Notes under the pieces: generated by a model
Told to the model about the DNA's origin: nothing
What the model saw: the letters and a program-made list of their open reading frames with translations, nothing else
Databases searched by the model: none
Position numbers and translations under genes: made by a program
Assembly: GCA_019916065.1 (NCBI GenBank)
Contig: CM034233.1
Coordinates: 11,985,573 to 12,049,572, forward strand
Source: Vitellaria paradoxa
Taxonomy: Eukaryota > Streptophyta > Magnoliopsida > Ericales > Sapotaceae
Reading direction: 5' to 3'
Length of the DNA: 64,000 nt
Shown here: positions 26,031 through 38,654 of the stretch, in pieces
Layout: the number at the start of each line of letters is the position of its first letter
Position numbering within the stretch: the first letter of the stretch is position 1

Positions 26031-29000
26031 CTATTTATCCATCCATATAATGCATCGAATGCTCTTTCCCTGGAGAAGCAAATCAAAAGCTTTATTAATA
26101 TCCTCAAAGCTGATTTCATGGGATACGAATCCGTCCAAATTAAGCTCCTGCAAAAAATAAACCAAAGCATGTGCCAATTTTGATTACTTGCTCCTCCGTA
26201 TGCATGAGACAAGACCATTGATGGTTGACACAGACAATTGCACTGCTCTTTTTCTCGCTAAGACAACAAACTTAATTAATTTGTATTAGCCCCAAACGGC
26301 AAATTAATTATAATTAAAAAGAAAAGTAAAAATAAAAATAGAAAGAAATTGCACATACATCTATATTGCCGAATTTATCAAAGAAATGTAAATTTGTTCT
26401 TTAATTTTTTAAACTAAAATCTAATTGCTCTAATGCATGGGTTTATTACTCAGTAACTAAAAATCAATGTAGAAGAAATTAAAGAATAACCTGCTACTGC
26501 ACATTAATTGAGAATGGTAATGATAGCTTACTTTGTCTATAAATTTTTGGGCAAGAAGAGGAATGTCACGTTTGGCTTTAATTCCTCCAAGTGTTGATCC
26601 AATAATGGTTCTTCCTCTTAGCAGCTCATAAGAGTTAATATTTAATGGCGTGGCATGCATTTCCAACCCTAATATCACTGTCTTTCCCCCACCCTGAAAT
26701 TCACGTAAAATTAAAAATATTTCCATAATTAAAAATATTTCTTCAAAAACTATATATATTCTAACAAATACACACAAAAATGCATTGTATATTTTTTTTG
26801 CATTGTCGAACGAGTTTTTTTGTTTTTGAGCTTGATAAAAGACATGCAAAAAAGATTAATTGCCCAATGAATTTGGAAGGATAATTCTTGTCTTATTTCA
26901 TATTATTGCCATGACAATGCTAAGCCTAGTTTGACTATAGGCCCAAATGCTATCATGGTGCTGAATTCGCTTTTAATTTAGAGCGTCCTGCAATATTTAT
27001 ATATCTTTGTTATTAAAATAATGCCGGATCATATTTTTGTAAGATTGTAATATACCAAAATGATGTAAAATATCATAAATTTATCAATTTAAAAGAAAAA
27101 TATCATTTTTTTTTTATGTTACACAAATGTCTCAACCAAATTATAATGGATCAAATGTTTATAAAATAAAATAAAACACATTAAAAAGCAGATGATACAC
27201 TTATTAATAATAAGTCATTTAATTAGTTTGTTTTCAAATTTCGTAAATTAGTTTGCTACTTACAAAATGTTTTATTTCCAAAACACACTACTGAAACAAA
27301 ATTTTGATCAATAAATAGAATAACTAGTTTTAAGAAATCATAGCAGACTTAGTTTACTTTAACTTGATCCTTAATAAAAAAAGCATACTTCAAATCCATG
27401 ATAAGTTTAATTCTCATATTTTATAACCGTCGTATTTAATTAATCAACTTAACTGAGTTGATCCATATAAATCTTCGAAATAAAAATAATTTTTATAAAA
27501 AATAAGAAGAATGTAATTATATGAATACCCAATATGAGATAAAATAACATAATTATAAAAAAATAAAATTAATATACTAATAGCTAGTATTAGTTTATTA
27601 TTTTATTGATAGGAAATATTTATGTATTATAATAATAATATGATAAGAATATTTAATGTATATAAGTAATCCAATTAAGATTGAATTGGAGAGATCACCG
27701 ACTAAGCTACTTAGGGGAGTGGGGCCATGTCAGAGCCCTCTTCTCCCCCTCCTCCAAAAATATATATATATATATAGAATAAATTTATTATATAAGATTT
27801 TTAATTAAATTATATACATATATATTAAAGAGAGATATAGGATTAACCTTTTCTCAATTAACTCCTTTTTTTATTATTAAAAAAAATATATTCTTAAATT
27901 CTCCATACATTCGTTTATGGGGTGTTTGGAAGTTCAAAAAAACTCAACTTTTGAGGTTGATGTGATGTAAAAATGATAAGTGGTAAATTTTGATTAGAGG
28001 GATTCGAAAACTTTTGAAGTTTTTTGAGTTTTTTTAAGTTTTTTTTGGCCTCCAAATGAGCTCTATGTCACACATTATGTCAAAACTTAATCGTTTCCTA
28101 ACAAATTTCTTGGACTTAATATTTGCGAGTGGGCAAAATTTCAGATCTAGGATTTGAGACTCACCTATATTGAATAAAGGATTTAAAGATAAAGTGAGAC
28201 GGGTTATAAAAATTTAGGTTGAACAAGAGTTTAAAGACAAAACAGATTAAGTTACAAAAATTTTAAGTGAGTTAAATTTGAAAAAAAAAAATATTTTTTA
28301 TACTAAAAAAGGTTTGACCAAAATACCCGAACTAAATTTCTCGGAACAGTTCGAAGGGGCGTACGCTTCTCCTACTCGTATACCTGTTGTCAACTTTAAT
28401 TAATTACTTGTCTTATAACCTATAGTTAATCTATTTATTGGAATTCTTAACATCTCCAATGACGATTGGCATTGGGATGGGCTGCTAGCTAGTAATCCGC
28501 TTCTTGAGTCAAATTGTCCCCAATAATAGCATTTTTCTTGTTTGTAAAAATTATAAATTTTAATTGATGAAGAAATTAGCGATAGTATATCATGACATTC
28601 CTATAACAAACGAAAGGGAAAGAGGAGGGTAGGGCTCCCCTACAATTTTTTTTCTACATTTTTTTTATCATTTTTGATCTTAGCCGTTGATCTTGTTTAA
28701 GGGTTAAAAACAGAGTCTTTTATGGGTTTTATTTGTGGGTTCATTTTAATCTTTAAACAAGATCAACAACTGAGATAAAAAATAACAGAAAAATGGCAGA
28801 AAAAAAATTACAGGGTAGCCCAATCCGAAGGAGAAGGGGGAAGAGAGAGAGAGGGAGAGACCGGACGAGAGCTGTTGAAAGCATCTTGCATTACAGAAGC
28901 CAATCCAATGCACTCGAAGCAGTAGTCAGCACCCCCATCTGTCATCTCTTGTATCACCTGTAGTTGGTCAATATATATATATATATATATATTCACAAAG

Positions 29001-30705
29001 CACAAGAGAGATAATTGTTCAAACCATATACTTTGTCGAACTTAATTACCAGCTAATTAAATCTGCTTGGATTTCTATATAATTAATTAGTACTTGATAG
29101 AATAGCATTCAACCAACCTCAGAGACTGACTTCTTTAAGCAGGTACTAGGGTTGACGAAGTCTGTAACTCCAAACTTCTTTCCTGTATATATGTATAATA
29201 AATATTATTCGTTTCTAGTTTCAGCATAAATTAATATCATTAGTCAACATTACCAAATGGTAATCAAGATTCAATTCCAAGACCCACCAATTTCAAATTT
29301 CTCTGGATTCAAATCGACTCCTATGATCTTCGAAGCCCTGCGCAGCCTTGCTCCTTCTGCAACCTGTTACAGGTTTACACAATTTTTTTTTTTTTTTTTC
29401 CTTTGGGCAAGCCTCTAACCGATCATATGAACAAGAGAAATGAATAATTACCGCAAGTCCCACAGCTCCGAGCCCAAATATTGCAACTGTGGACCCTTCT
29501 TCCACGTCCGCCACCTTCCATGTTGCACCCACTCCTACACTTACGAGTCACAACCACCATCCAATTACTCCCTACCTCTTGTGAAATTTTGGTGAAAAAA
29601 AAAAAAAGAAATTGTATAACAGAAATACAGAAGTTCAAAAATATTATGGGCTTGTTTGGTAGACAAAAAATAGAGAAAAAAATACAATAAAAGTAAAAAG
29701 ATATGACATAAAAGTGATATGTAAAAATTTTTAATTGGAGTAATGTACAAAAATTAATTAAAATTTATGACTTTTGATAAGTTTTGATGTGGCCAAACAG
29801 GCCCTATGTAATTACCGGTGCTTACTCCACAACTAAGCAAGCAAGCCTTATCATTGGGAATATTGTCAGAGTTCAACTTGACGAGGTTGGCAATGTCCAC
29901 CACAGTGTACTCTGCAAAGCTGGACACAAACATGAAGGGATGCATAACCTCTCCGTTCAAGTCCTTGAACCTGCTCCTTCCATCTCTCGGCATCCCTTTG
30001 AAAACTTTCAACCCAAATTCCGAACAAATGTTGCTCTTTTCAGACTTACAATCCCTGCATTCTCCACAATCCGCGAAAAACACCGGCACCACTCTGTCTC
30101 CTCTTTTCACTTCCTCCACATGCTCTCCTACACTCTCCACCTCGCTGAAACATGCCAAACAAATCAAAATAACTAAACAACTATTCATAGATATATATAT
30201 GTATATATGTATGCATGTATATATGTGCGTTTGTATTATTTATTTAAATTGGAATTACCCAACGGCTTCGTGCCCGAAAATCCTTGGAAAAACTGCAAGT
30301 GGTCCCTGGATAATGGAATCGAGAGAAGGAATTAATCAGAACAATTAGGTGATAAAATAGCTCCAAATGCACACAAAAATGGAGGAACTTAACCGTATTT
30401 AATTTCCAGCAGGTAACATCACTGTGACAGAGCGATGTGCAGAGGATCTTGATCCGAACCTCCCAAGCTTCCGGAGGTGCCACTTCAATCTCTTCTATTA
30501 CCAGTGGCTCTCCTGCTTTTCTGCATATTGCAGCTGGTGATTTGCAGAAGGAAATAGAGCAAACTTAGAATTAAAAAAAAAATGCAATCATATAATTCTA
30601 AAATCCAACTTTTGTTGCAATGGAAACTTCAAATCCGAAGAATGAAATGAGACCTTTGCATCTTATGGGTTTGCCTGTAGTTTCTTGTGGGCATCTGTTC
30701 TCCAT
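26031..30705 (-). CDS. Alcohol dehydrogenase-like protein (zinc-dependent MDR family)
   Basis: Ten minus-strand exons join in phase into 388 residues: 30654-30705, 30394-30533, 30259-30305, 29816-30144, 29452-29534, 29288-29363, 29118-29182, 28862-28957, 26532-26693, 26031-26147. It is a cytosolic NAD(P)-linked medium-chain dehydrogenase of the plant ADH-like group, closest by eye to the Arabidopsis ADH-like proteins ending RCIIWMDK. Visible residues: catalytic zinc C53, H76 (FGHEAVG) and C185 (LLSCGVSTG); structural zinc C106, C109, C112, C120; Rossmann motif GLGAVG 210-215 with D234 for the cofactor ribose. All ligands are intact, so it should be an active enzyme; the substrate is unknown. 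Exon 9 begins GGGKTV where relatives read GSGKT or GWG. Intron 8 is 2.2 kb and carries a MITE 41 bases from exon 8. In Arabidopsis two such genes sit beside COX6B. Confidence 0.95.
28632..28820. mobile_element. MITE with ~70 bp inverted arms in ADH-like intron 8
   Basis: The left arm starts GGGCTCCCCTACAATTTTTT and runs to the GTTGATCTTGTTTAA region; the right arm is its diverged complement ending ACAGGGTAGCCC. Total 189 bp. The right end is 41 bases from the exon 8 splice donor (minus strand). No coding capacity. Confidence 0.8.
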
Positions 30706-30932
30706 AATTTTCCGCCTAGCCGGTTTCTTCCTCTCTTTCCGATCTTCACAGAGTTAATAAATTCCTTTATATGTACAGTGGGATGGAACGAAGTCAAAAG
30801 AAGTGGAACAACTAACTTTACCAACCACAAATATAGAAAGCTTGGATGGTTCCCTGCCGCTCATTATTGTCCAGTACAATAAATATATACATATATATAT
30901 ATATATATTTATATTTAAGGTGAAGTCAAGAA
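30706..30932 (-). promoter_or_regulatory. ADH-like upstream region
   Basis: This is the stretch directly upstream of the ADH-like ATG. It has a C/T-rich piece and ends in a (TA)n run at about 30888-30907 that could include a TATA element on the minus strand. Evidence is positional only. Confidence 0.35.
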
Positions 30933-31490
30933 CCCTTAATGAGAGGAGGTCAACTCGTTGGGGGCTTATCCTTTAAAAAGGAAATGGACCATACACTGCT
31001 TCATTCTTACGCTCGTCCTTCTAACCAAATTAAACCCTTAATGAGAGGAGGTGAACTCGTTGGGGGCTTATCCTTTAAAAAGGAAATGGACCATACTCTG
31101 CTTCATTCTTACGCTCGTCCTTCTAACCAAATTATGTTTTAATATAAAATATTTTAATTATAATAATTAACTACTTGATAATTGAATTGGTTGTAATATT
31201 AAACATGGGGATTCGGTTTGCATGTTATTTTTTATTCTGCCATTTTTTTTTTAATTTTTTAACACCCTTAACGAGAGGAGGTGAACTCGTTGGGGCTATT
31301 ACTTTAAAAAGGAAATGGACCATGCATTGCTTCATTCTTACCCTCGTCCTTCTAACCAAATTATGTTTCAATATAAAAAAGTTTAATTATAGTAATTAAG
31401 TACTTAATAATTGAATTGGTTGTAATATTAAAGATGGGGACTCGGTTTGCATGTTAATTTTGAGTCTATTATTTTTTTTTTAATTTTTCA
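30933..31490. repeat. Three-copy repeat upstream of ADH-like gene
   Basis: A segment beginning CCCTTAATGAGAGGAGGT occurs at 30933, 31035 and 31265 (the last with AACGAG). The first two are 102 bp direct tandem copies. The second and third are longer, about 230 bp, because the AT-rich piece with GAATTGGTTGTAATATTAAA follows both. Since 102 is divisible by three, an open frame runs through the first two copies, but it has no other sign of coding. Confidence 0.9.
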
Positions 31491-33134
31491 AATCTCAACT
31501 GTTCATTTTTGTGTAAGAGTTGAAAATACAAATTTAATTTGTAATAAATGTAGAGATAAATACTTGAATGTTGCTGTGTTCTTCTTTTTGTTGTTCTATG
31601 TGAACTAATTAGTTGTCTTTTTTTTTTTTGGCGTTTATGTTTTGGTTATATAGGTGATATGTTCAAATTTAATTCCATAACTTTTAAAAGGGGGGGGGGG
31701 GTTGGTACTAAAAATTATAGTTATGTAGATGCCCTAACCACTTTGCCGTTGTGGGATAGCTTAGTTAGATGCAGAATGCTATCAGTAGCATTACTTTTCC
31801 AATTCAAATTGAATTGGTTAGAATTCATTTGTGGATTTCTTGAAAATGAATAAACAAGGGGAGTTGTTTGAACTTGAATGGCTACTACTTCTTTTGAATC
31901 TTCCAAACAACTGAAAATGAGTTGTCACCTCGTTGACCTTCAAATCCATCACACTCTGGGTGATGGTTGATGCAATGCATGCGGTTCTAGTGGGTGTCTT
32001 TTAATGTTTTTTTTTTTTTATTTTGTTATATATATATATATGTATATATATGTATATATGTATTTGTTTTTCCTCCTAGTGGCCAACTTTCATCCTGTAC
32101 CAATATTTGTCTGCCACCGCTCAAATAAACCTGGGCCCGGTTTCCGTTAAAAAGTTGTGCGTCTCGTATTTTTTTTACTTTGTTTTTAAATTATTTGAAG
32201 TGTTTGGAAAAAATTGCAAGGCCACCATATTGTTTGAATTTTGACACGAAGATATTAAATATAATTTTATTATTTAAATATTATAAAATTTTAATTAAAA
32301 GAGTTAAATTAAATATATAACACACGTAAAATTGTTGATTATTAATTAAATGCTGTAATTTTGTTCAATTATTTTTAATTATTGTAAATTGTAAAAAAAT
32401 ACGAAATAAATGATAACAAGTTACTTTGAATTGAGTGAGTTTAATTGGACGCGCATAATATTTTAAAATTAACATAAAACTGAATTTAGAATAAAAATAT
32501 TAAATTCGATGCGATTCTTATCCATTCATTGTTCACCACATAAAAAGTTCTCAAATGCAATATTTTGTTAAAATATGTGAGTTTCCAGTGTAATATTTTG
32601 TTAAGAAGCCCAATTGTCCCATCCAACATATGTGAAAGATTCTTCCACACATTTTACTTAAATCTAAACACTTTTCTTAAATGATGTATCCATCTTTTAG
32701 CATATACCGAATACAACTAAACCAGCTTAAAAGATTCTCTCTCACACTTTTTTTAAATTAATGTTACGTTAATTTTCTTTCAAACATATTCACTTTTTAT
32801 CTTATCTTTTTTATATTACTGCACATTCATATAAAAATTCTTATTTTTATCACACTCGTCCTGCAAAAAATGATGACCCAATTCTATACCATAGCATCCC
32901 GGTCGTTCTAAAAAATTTTCCATTCAACTTGGTATATATGTATTTTCTTTTAATTACATATGAACTGTGATCATAATGCCTAGAATATTTTACACATCAT
33001 AACGAAGAAAGCAGTTTCATCAGAATCTTTGTTGTGAATACAGGTGGATACCCCTTCAGTTCTGTTAGATGGATGCTTTTTGGGTTTATAACATTACTTA
33101 TTTAATGAAAAGAAACAGGAAAACAAATTACTTA
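31491..33134. other. AT-rich spacer
   Basis: Holds a G run at about 31690-31700, a (TA)n at about 32027-32060, and AT-rich DNA with no convincing gene. Confidence 0.6.
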
Positions 33135-34152
33135 GCTCCCGTTTAGTAACGTTTTTATTTTCTGTTTTTATGTTTTTGTTTTCAAAATTTTGTAAATTGG
33201 CAACAAAAACATGTTTGTTAAATCTGTTTCCGTTTTTTGTTTCCAAAAAAATAAAAACAAAAACAGAAAAAAAGTGTTTTCACTCTAATTTTTTTTCTGC
33301 TGCCAATAATTTGTCAATTTTAAAACTTTGTCTATTTTTGTTACATTACATAAAAATAAATTATTTTATTCAAATATTTTAGTAAAATAAGTTATTTTAA
33401 TAAATAATATAATTAAATTCAAAAATTAAATTAATTATATAAATTACTATTAATTATTTTTAATAAATAATAAAACTAAATTAAATTAATTTAATAATTA
33501 ATTATTGCTAAATTATTTGAAATAAATATCATAATTAATTTATTTAATTTAATAATTAAATTAATTTATATAAAATAATTAATAATAAATAATTAAATTA
33601 CATTAATTTTTAATTTAATTTAATAATTATTATTAAATTATTTTAAATAAATATCATAATTAAATTAAATTATTTATGATTTAATTAATTTAATTTATAT
33701 ACAGTATATTTTATTAAATTATTTTAATAAATAATTAAATGAATTTAATTAAATTAAAAATAAATAATTTAATTTAATTATTAATATAATTTAATTATTT
33801 ATTTAATATGAAATATATTTTATTAAATTATTTTTAATAAATAATATAATTTAATATATTTTATATTTATTGATTAAATGATTTTAATAAATAATTTATT
33901 GTATTAATTTAATTAATTATATTAATTAAATTAATATAAAATATATTTTATTAAGTTCTATTAAATTTTTAAAACTAATAAAATTAAATATTTTCTAAAA
34001 TAAAAAATTAATAATTCTAAACAAACTTGTATTTCTAAACACAGTTTCAGTTTTCATTTTAGAAAAAATAAACGGTAATAGGAAAATAAAAAATAGAAAA
34101 CGACAACAGAAAAATAACAAAAAAAAAAACGACAGCGTTGTCAAAGAGGCCC
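33135..34152. mobile_element. AT-rich DNA element, copy A (TTA target duplication)
   Basis: The segment is flanked by TTA at 33132-33134 and 34153-34155. Its left end GCTCCCGTTTAGTAACG and the complement of its right end GGGCCTCTTTGACAACG are related. The interior is almost only A and T with ATTAATTTAAT-type words. Its left 280 bases are clearly related, in inverse orientation, to the right part of the element at 35515-36383. Non-coding. Confidence 0.7.
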
Positions 34153-35514
34153 TTAAAATGCCATCTATGTACCATGAATTTTAAGGTTTTTTTTTTTTTT
34201 TTTGTAATTAAAATTTCAAGGTGTTATAAATAAAGATTCATTTGTTTGAATTTTTAGTTTCTAAGCAAATAATAAGGTCGAAGATAGGTTTGAGCATAGA
34301 GGTTTAAGAAAGGCTTGACAGCCTCAAGGAATCTTTGCCAAATGATGCTAGTCTGTACAAAAGTTGAACTAAGCATAGTTGGGCTTCCTTTGAGGGAAAC
34401 GCTAAAGAGACAACTCCTGATTTTACAAGCCTCAGGCTAGGGCCCAAATCTCTCTGTCTAACTTTGGGCTTGAATTTTTTTCCTTCGCCCAATAATAATA
34501 ATAATAATAAATAAATAACGCTCCAAATTGAGGCTAGGCGGATGGTTTCCCTTAAATATTATCACGCCATCAATCGGTCAAATTCACCACTCGCGTTAGA
34601 ATTACATTGGGTGGTCTCTCCTTGTAGATTTTTCTCAACTGTGACTTCACGGGCATGTGTAAGTGCCAGTAACAACACGAAGCACAGTTAAAATATCAAG
34701 TTTATTGCATTTTCCACCCGTAGTTAATCATCAAACGGAAGACTATAGTCAAGCATGGGATTAATAGTACATTGAAGTTTTCAAAACGAAAACGGCTATT
34801 GAAAATCTTGATTAATTGAATATACGAGGCAAACAAATTATTTTATACATGCATGCATGGTGAAGGGAACAAGTTGGATAGTGAAACTAGAAACGAATCA
34901 ATTATTCAATAAATTGATGGTTAATAAATTTATTAAGAGCTCGTTTTTATTTATTTGATCAGATAAATGAATAAATTGAAATACATTTTTCAAGTTTTAC
35001 AAGTAAATAAGTGAAGTTTAAACATGGTTGGTTTGATTCAATAATACTGATGATCGATAAATTAGTTTATAATTTATAAACAGACTCATTTAAAAGTTCA
35101 AAAACAAACTCATTTATGCTCACAAATAGTTTCAATTAAATGTTATGAACAAGTCATTTATTGTTAATGAAAATTTTCTGTTTGAACATTTGTGAAAAAA
35201 ACTCATTAACGATCTCATTTGAACGAATTTGAATAAGTTTACAGAAAATTTTCTTTACAATTCACAAAAAAAAAAAAAAAAAGAAAAAGTGTCCAAAATT
35301 AAATATGTTAATTTAAAACTTGTTTGTTTTATTAAATTTCTTTATTAATAAGCAGGTAAGTAGGTCGTCAAAAAACTGTGAACCAACATAACAAAAAAAA
35401 CTTGCGAACAAATAAGATAAAAGTTCATAAGTAAGCACGATAAAAACTCGAGCAGACTCACTTATTATAACCTAACCGTGCTCAAGCTTATCTATTGACG
35501 AATCAGTAAGTTTA
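34153..35514. other. Spacer between the two AT-rich elements
   Basis: Contains a slightly more GC-rich piece (34270-34650) with no recognisable protein, and AT-rich sequence (34920-35510) with repeated CTCATTT/AACTCGAG-like words that may be another worn MITE. Confidence 0.5.
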
Positions 35515-36383
35515 GGGGCCGTTTAGTAGTACTGTCATTTTTCTATTTATATTTATATGTTTATATTTCATTTTTTTGTTTTCTGTTGTGGCTTTTTTTC
35601 AAAAATAAAAACTAAAACTACGTTTGAAAATGTAATTTTATTTACAATAATTAATTTTTGTTTTAATAAAATATTTAATTTTATTATTTTTTAAGAATTA
35701 ATTGAATTTAATAAAAAATATTTCATATTATTTTAATTTAATTAATCTAATCAATTAAATTAAATTAATCTAATCAATTAAATTTAATTTATTGTTAAAA
35801 ATCATATAATTAAATAAATATAATAATATATTTAATTATAATTTAATTATATTATTTATTAAAAATAATTGAATTAAATATAACCATTATATAATTAAAT
35901 TCAGTAAATATAATTTAATTGAATTATTTATTAAAATAATTTAATAATATATATTTTTTAATAATTTAAATAATTTAATTATGATATTTAATAAAAATAA
36001 TTTAATAAATACAATTAATATTAATTAAATTAATTTATTATTTATTAAAAATAAATTAATAAAATATATTATATATTAATTTAGATAATTAAATTAATAT
36101 TTATTTATTAAAATAATTTTAGTTTAGTAAAATATTGGAATAAAATAATTATTTAAGTATGATACAACAAAATGGGCAAAATGTTAAAATTAACCAAAAG
36201 TTTGCAACAGAAAAAAAGGGAGTGAAAACACTTTTTTTTTGTTTAAATTTTTCTGTTTAAGTTTTTTTATTTTTTTAGAAACAAAAAAATATAAGTTAAT
36301 TAAACAAAAATATTTCTCCTGTCATTTTACAAAATTTTGAAAATATAAAAAAAAAGAAAAAAAAAACATTACCGAATGAGGTT
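35515..36383. mobile_element. AT-rich DNA element, copy B (inverse orientation to copy A)
   Basis: TTA flanks both ends (35512-35514 and 36384-36386). The left end GGGGCCGTTTAGTAGTAC resembles the complement of the right end. The complement of the right third (TTTCAAAATTTTGTAAA, then GTGTTTTCACTC, then the CATTTTGTTG area) matches the left third of copy A. No coding capacity. Confidence 0.65.
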
Positions 36384-36767
36384 TTAACACAAGATTTCGA
36401 ATTCGGTAAATATTTTAACACAAGATTTTGAGTTTGATAAAAATTTTACTCTAACTCATTAAAAATCATTTTTAAGAAATAAGTATCAACACAAAATATT
36501 AAATTTAATAAAAACTAAACTCGAGTTTAAGCCCGTCGAAGATGTCATTGCACTTTCCTCTTTATTAAACGTCCCAATAATTGACTCGATTCAACTCGTT
36601 TGGGGCTAATCAGTCCGCAATTATGGATGACCTGCAAATACTTCGTATTTGCTTGCAGGGTCTCCTCCTCGTCCTCCGCCGCACATAGATAAAGACTCTG
36701 GGTCCGTTGAATGGAAAGTCAGTGGCCAAGGCCAACGGGGCATCGTTAAAACCTCGTGGATATATTA

Positions 36768-37224
36768 GGTATGTTTAGAGTAGTAAAAAATGAGATAAAA
36801 TATAATTTAAAATTTTTTTTTATTTTTGGTGCGTATATCTCAAATTGTATTTTTTAGAGATGAACAATTATGATTCCCGTTCTGAACGATTGAATTTTCG
36901 TTTGTACGGATTCAAAATTTTATATAAGTCATGTTTCTTTATAAATTAAATCAGACTCGAAATAGTTTCTACAATTCGTTTGCAAACCAAATGGTTTGTA
37001 CGACCCCAGTAACATTAGTCACAACAGGTGTTATTCGATAACTTGAGAGTTCGTTACGAGAATATCAAAAAAATTTTTGCTATTTAATTAATCGAATTTC
37101 AGTTATCAACTTTTTTTTAAGAAAGTATTGAATTTTTTTCGAATTTTAAAAAGATAAGAATGTGTAAAAATATAATAAAAATTTTTAAAAATTTTTACCT
37201 AAATTTAGTGTACCAAACATGCCC
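36768..37224. mobile_element. MITE of the GGTATGTTTAGAGTAG family
   Basis: Left end GGTATGTTTAGAGTAG with TTA before it; the complement of the right end reads GGGCATGTTTGGTACAC. The interior (ATGAACAATTATGATTCC, then CGATAACTTGAGAG) has counterparts in the element at 45090-45594, so both belong to one family. Length 457 bp, non-coding. Confidence 0.6.
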
Positions 37225-37551
37225 ATATATAATAAAAATATATATTTGATTATTGTACAAAATTTTCTTCCTTTTTTGTCTTATTTAATTACACTAATAA
37301 ACAACTTGCCAGTCCAGTGGTAGTTTTATTTATTTATTTAAGTCCAGTTGTAGTTGCCTAGCGCATTCACAGCTTCATCCTTTCGCCTTGGGTAAAATAT
37401 AGGTTGAAATTAAAGTAAGATCAGACAAATTCAACCCCATATCAAGTACACTATTCAAACGCGTTATAGTCAAACACCTGCAGAGTTACGGTAGTTACAT
37501 TATTTATTTATTTTTTTCTCCTTTTTCTTACTGTTTTTTTTGTTCTTTTTT

Positions 37552-38317
37552 CACTAGTATGTCGTATTTTTTTGACTTTTTAAAAATCTATAAAATAAAA
37601 ACCGTAGACAACAATTTAGAAAATCTAATATAAAATATTTATTAATAGATAAATGAATTGTTTTACTATACTTTAAAAGTTTTATTAAAAAAAATTAATT
37701 TAAATAACCTTATTACTCCTCGACTAACTTTTTAGTTATATTACGTGCCTTAATTTAAACTTAGACTTAACATTAATCACCCTCATGGAACCAAATCTCT
37801 CAACAAAAAATAATTTTAGAAAGCAATTGTGAATAAAAAAAATATATACAAATGTGTGTGCGCGTAATCGACAAAGTAATATACAAAGAGAGGGAGATAT
37901 TTGTACATACAGAGAGCTAGAAAGAGGGGCTGCAGGACAAAGTTGCCGCAAGAGGGGTGGCGCAACGCGGCGGAACTTGTTGGGGCTTGGCCGAGGAGAG
38001 AGAGAGAAGGCAAAGATGAGAGAGCAAGCAGCAAGAGAGAGAGAGGGAACTCGTCAGTGCTCAGCCGATGACAGGGAGAGAAGACAGAGGGAGAGTGATG
38101 AGGGAGAGTGTATAAAGAGGGTTGGGCTGAGCAAGAGAAGAGGGAAAGGAAAAAGAAAGATGAGGGAAATAAATTTGGCACTGTATATATAGGGTTTAGA
38201 CGACCGTCTAATGCGATCAAGTATGTTTTTCTTAGTGGTCGTCTTTTTTATCATAACCGACCGTCTACATGCGATCGACCGTTGGTAGGGTCCTCTTTGT
38301 CCTCCTGTCTAGTAGTG
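37552..38317 (-). mobile_element. CACTA-like non-autonomous element or fragment
   Basis: On the minus strand the segment begins CACTACTAGACAGG (complement of 38304-38317). Just inside are two subterminal copies of a GATCGCATxxAGACGGTCG motif, then a TATATATA box near 38187-38194 and a C/T-rich leader-like stretch, the layout of a CACTA 5' terminus with its promoter. A weakly matching CACTAGTATGTCG on the plus strand at 37552 may be the other end; TTT lies outside both ends. There is no transposase. The right terminus is more convincing than the left. Confidence 0.5.
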
Positions 38318-38654
38318 TTTCTTTTCTCTTTTCTTGTCATTAATATTTTATCTTCCTTTCTTTTCTCACCTAAACTCACAAAGGAATCTTTACTATAAAA
38401 TTTTCAAACATTATATAATATATAAGAATAAAATATACTAAAAGCAAGCGGTTATTTTTCAAATATAATTTATCTTTTTTGTTTTTTCTAAGATTTATTT
38501 CATTTTAGTTTTTAAGGGAATAGAAGCTTGATATTTGAACTAAAGTGATATATCTTAGATTACATATATATAAAATAGAATATTGGAAACCGCAATTATA
38601 CCACATGACACTTATTTAGGGCTATGATTGTGATACGTGCCTCTTTAAAATATT

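Noticed and set aside
29784..30348. Plus-strand open frames of 130 and 176 residues
   Set aside because: They are antisense to ADH-like exons 3 and 4 and show no family of their own.
30939..31142. Open frame with two repeats of MRGGxLVGGLSFKKEMDHTL type
   Set aside because: It results from a 102 bp tandem repeat whose length is divisible by three; there is no promoter, homolog or codon bias.
30933..31362. Regularly repeated block that might suggest a CRISPR array
   Set aside because: The units are 102-230 bp, not short repeats with unique spacers, and the DNA is a plant nuclear genome.
34304..34492. 62 residue minus-strand open frame in the gene desert
   Set aside because: No recognisable domain, no splice context, short.
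37816..38220. 134 residue minus-strand and 112 residue plus-strand open frames
   Set aside because: Both come from a purine-rich/pyrimidine-rich strand bias inside the CACTA-like segment and look like low-complexity translation.
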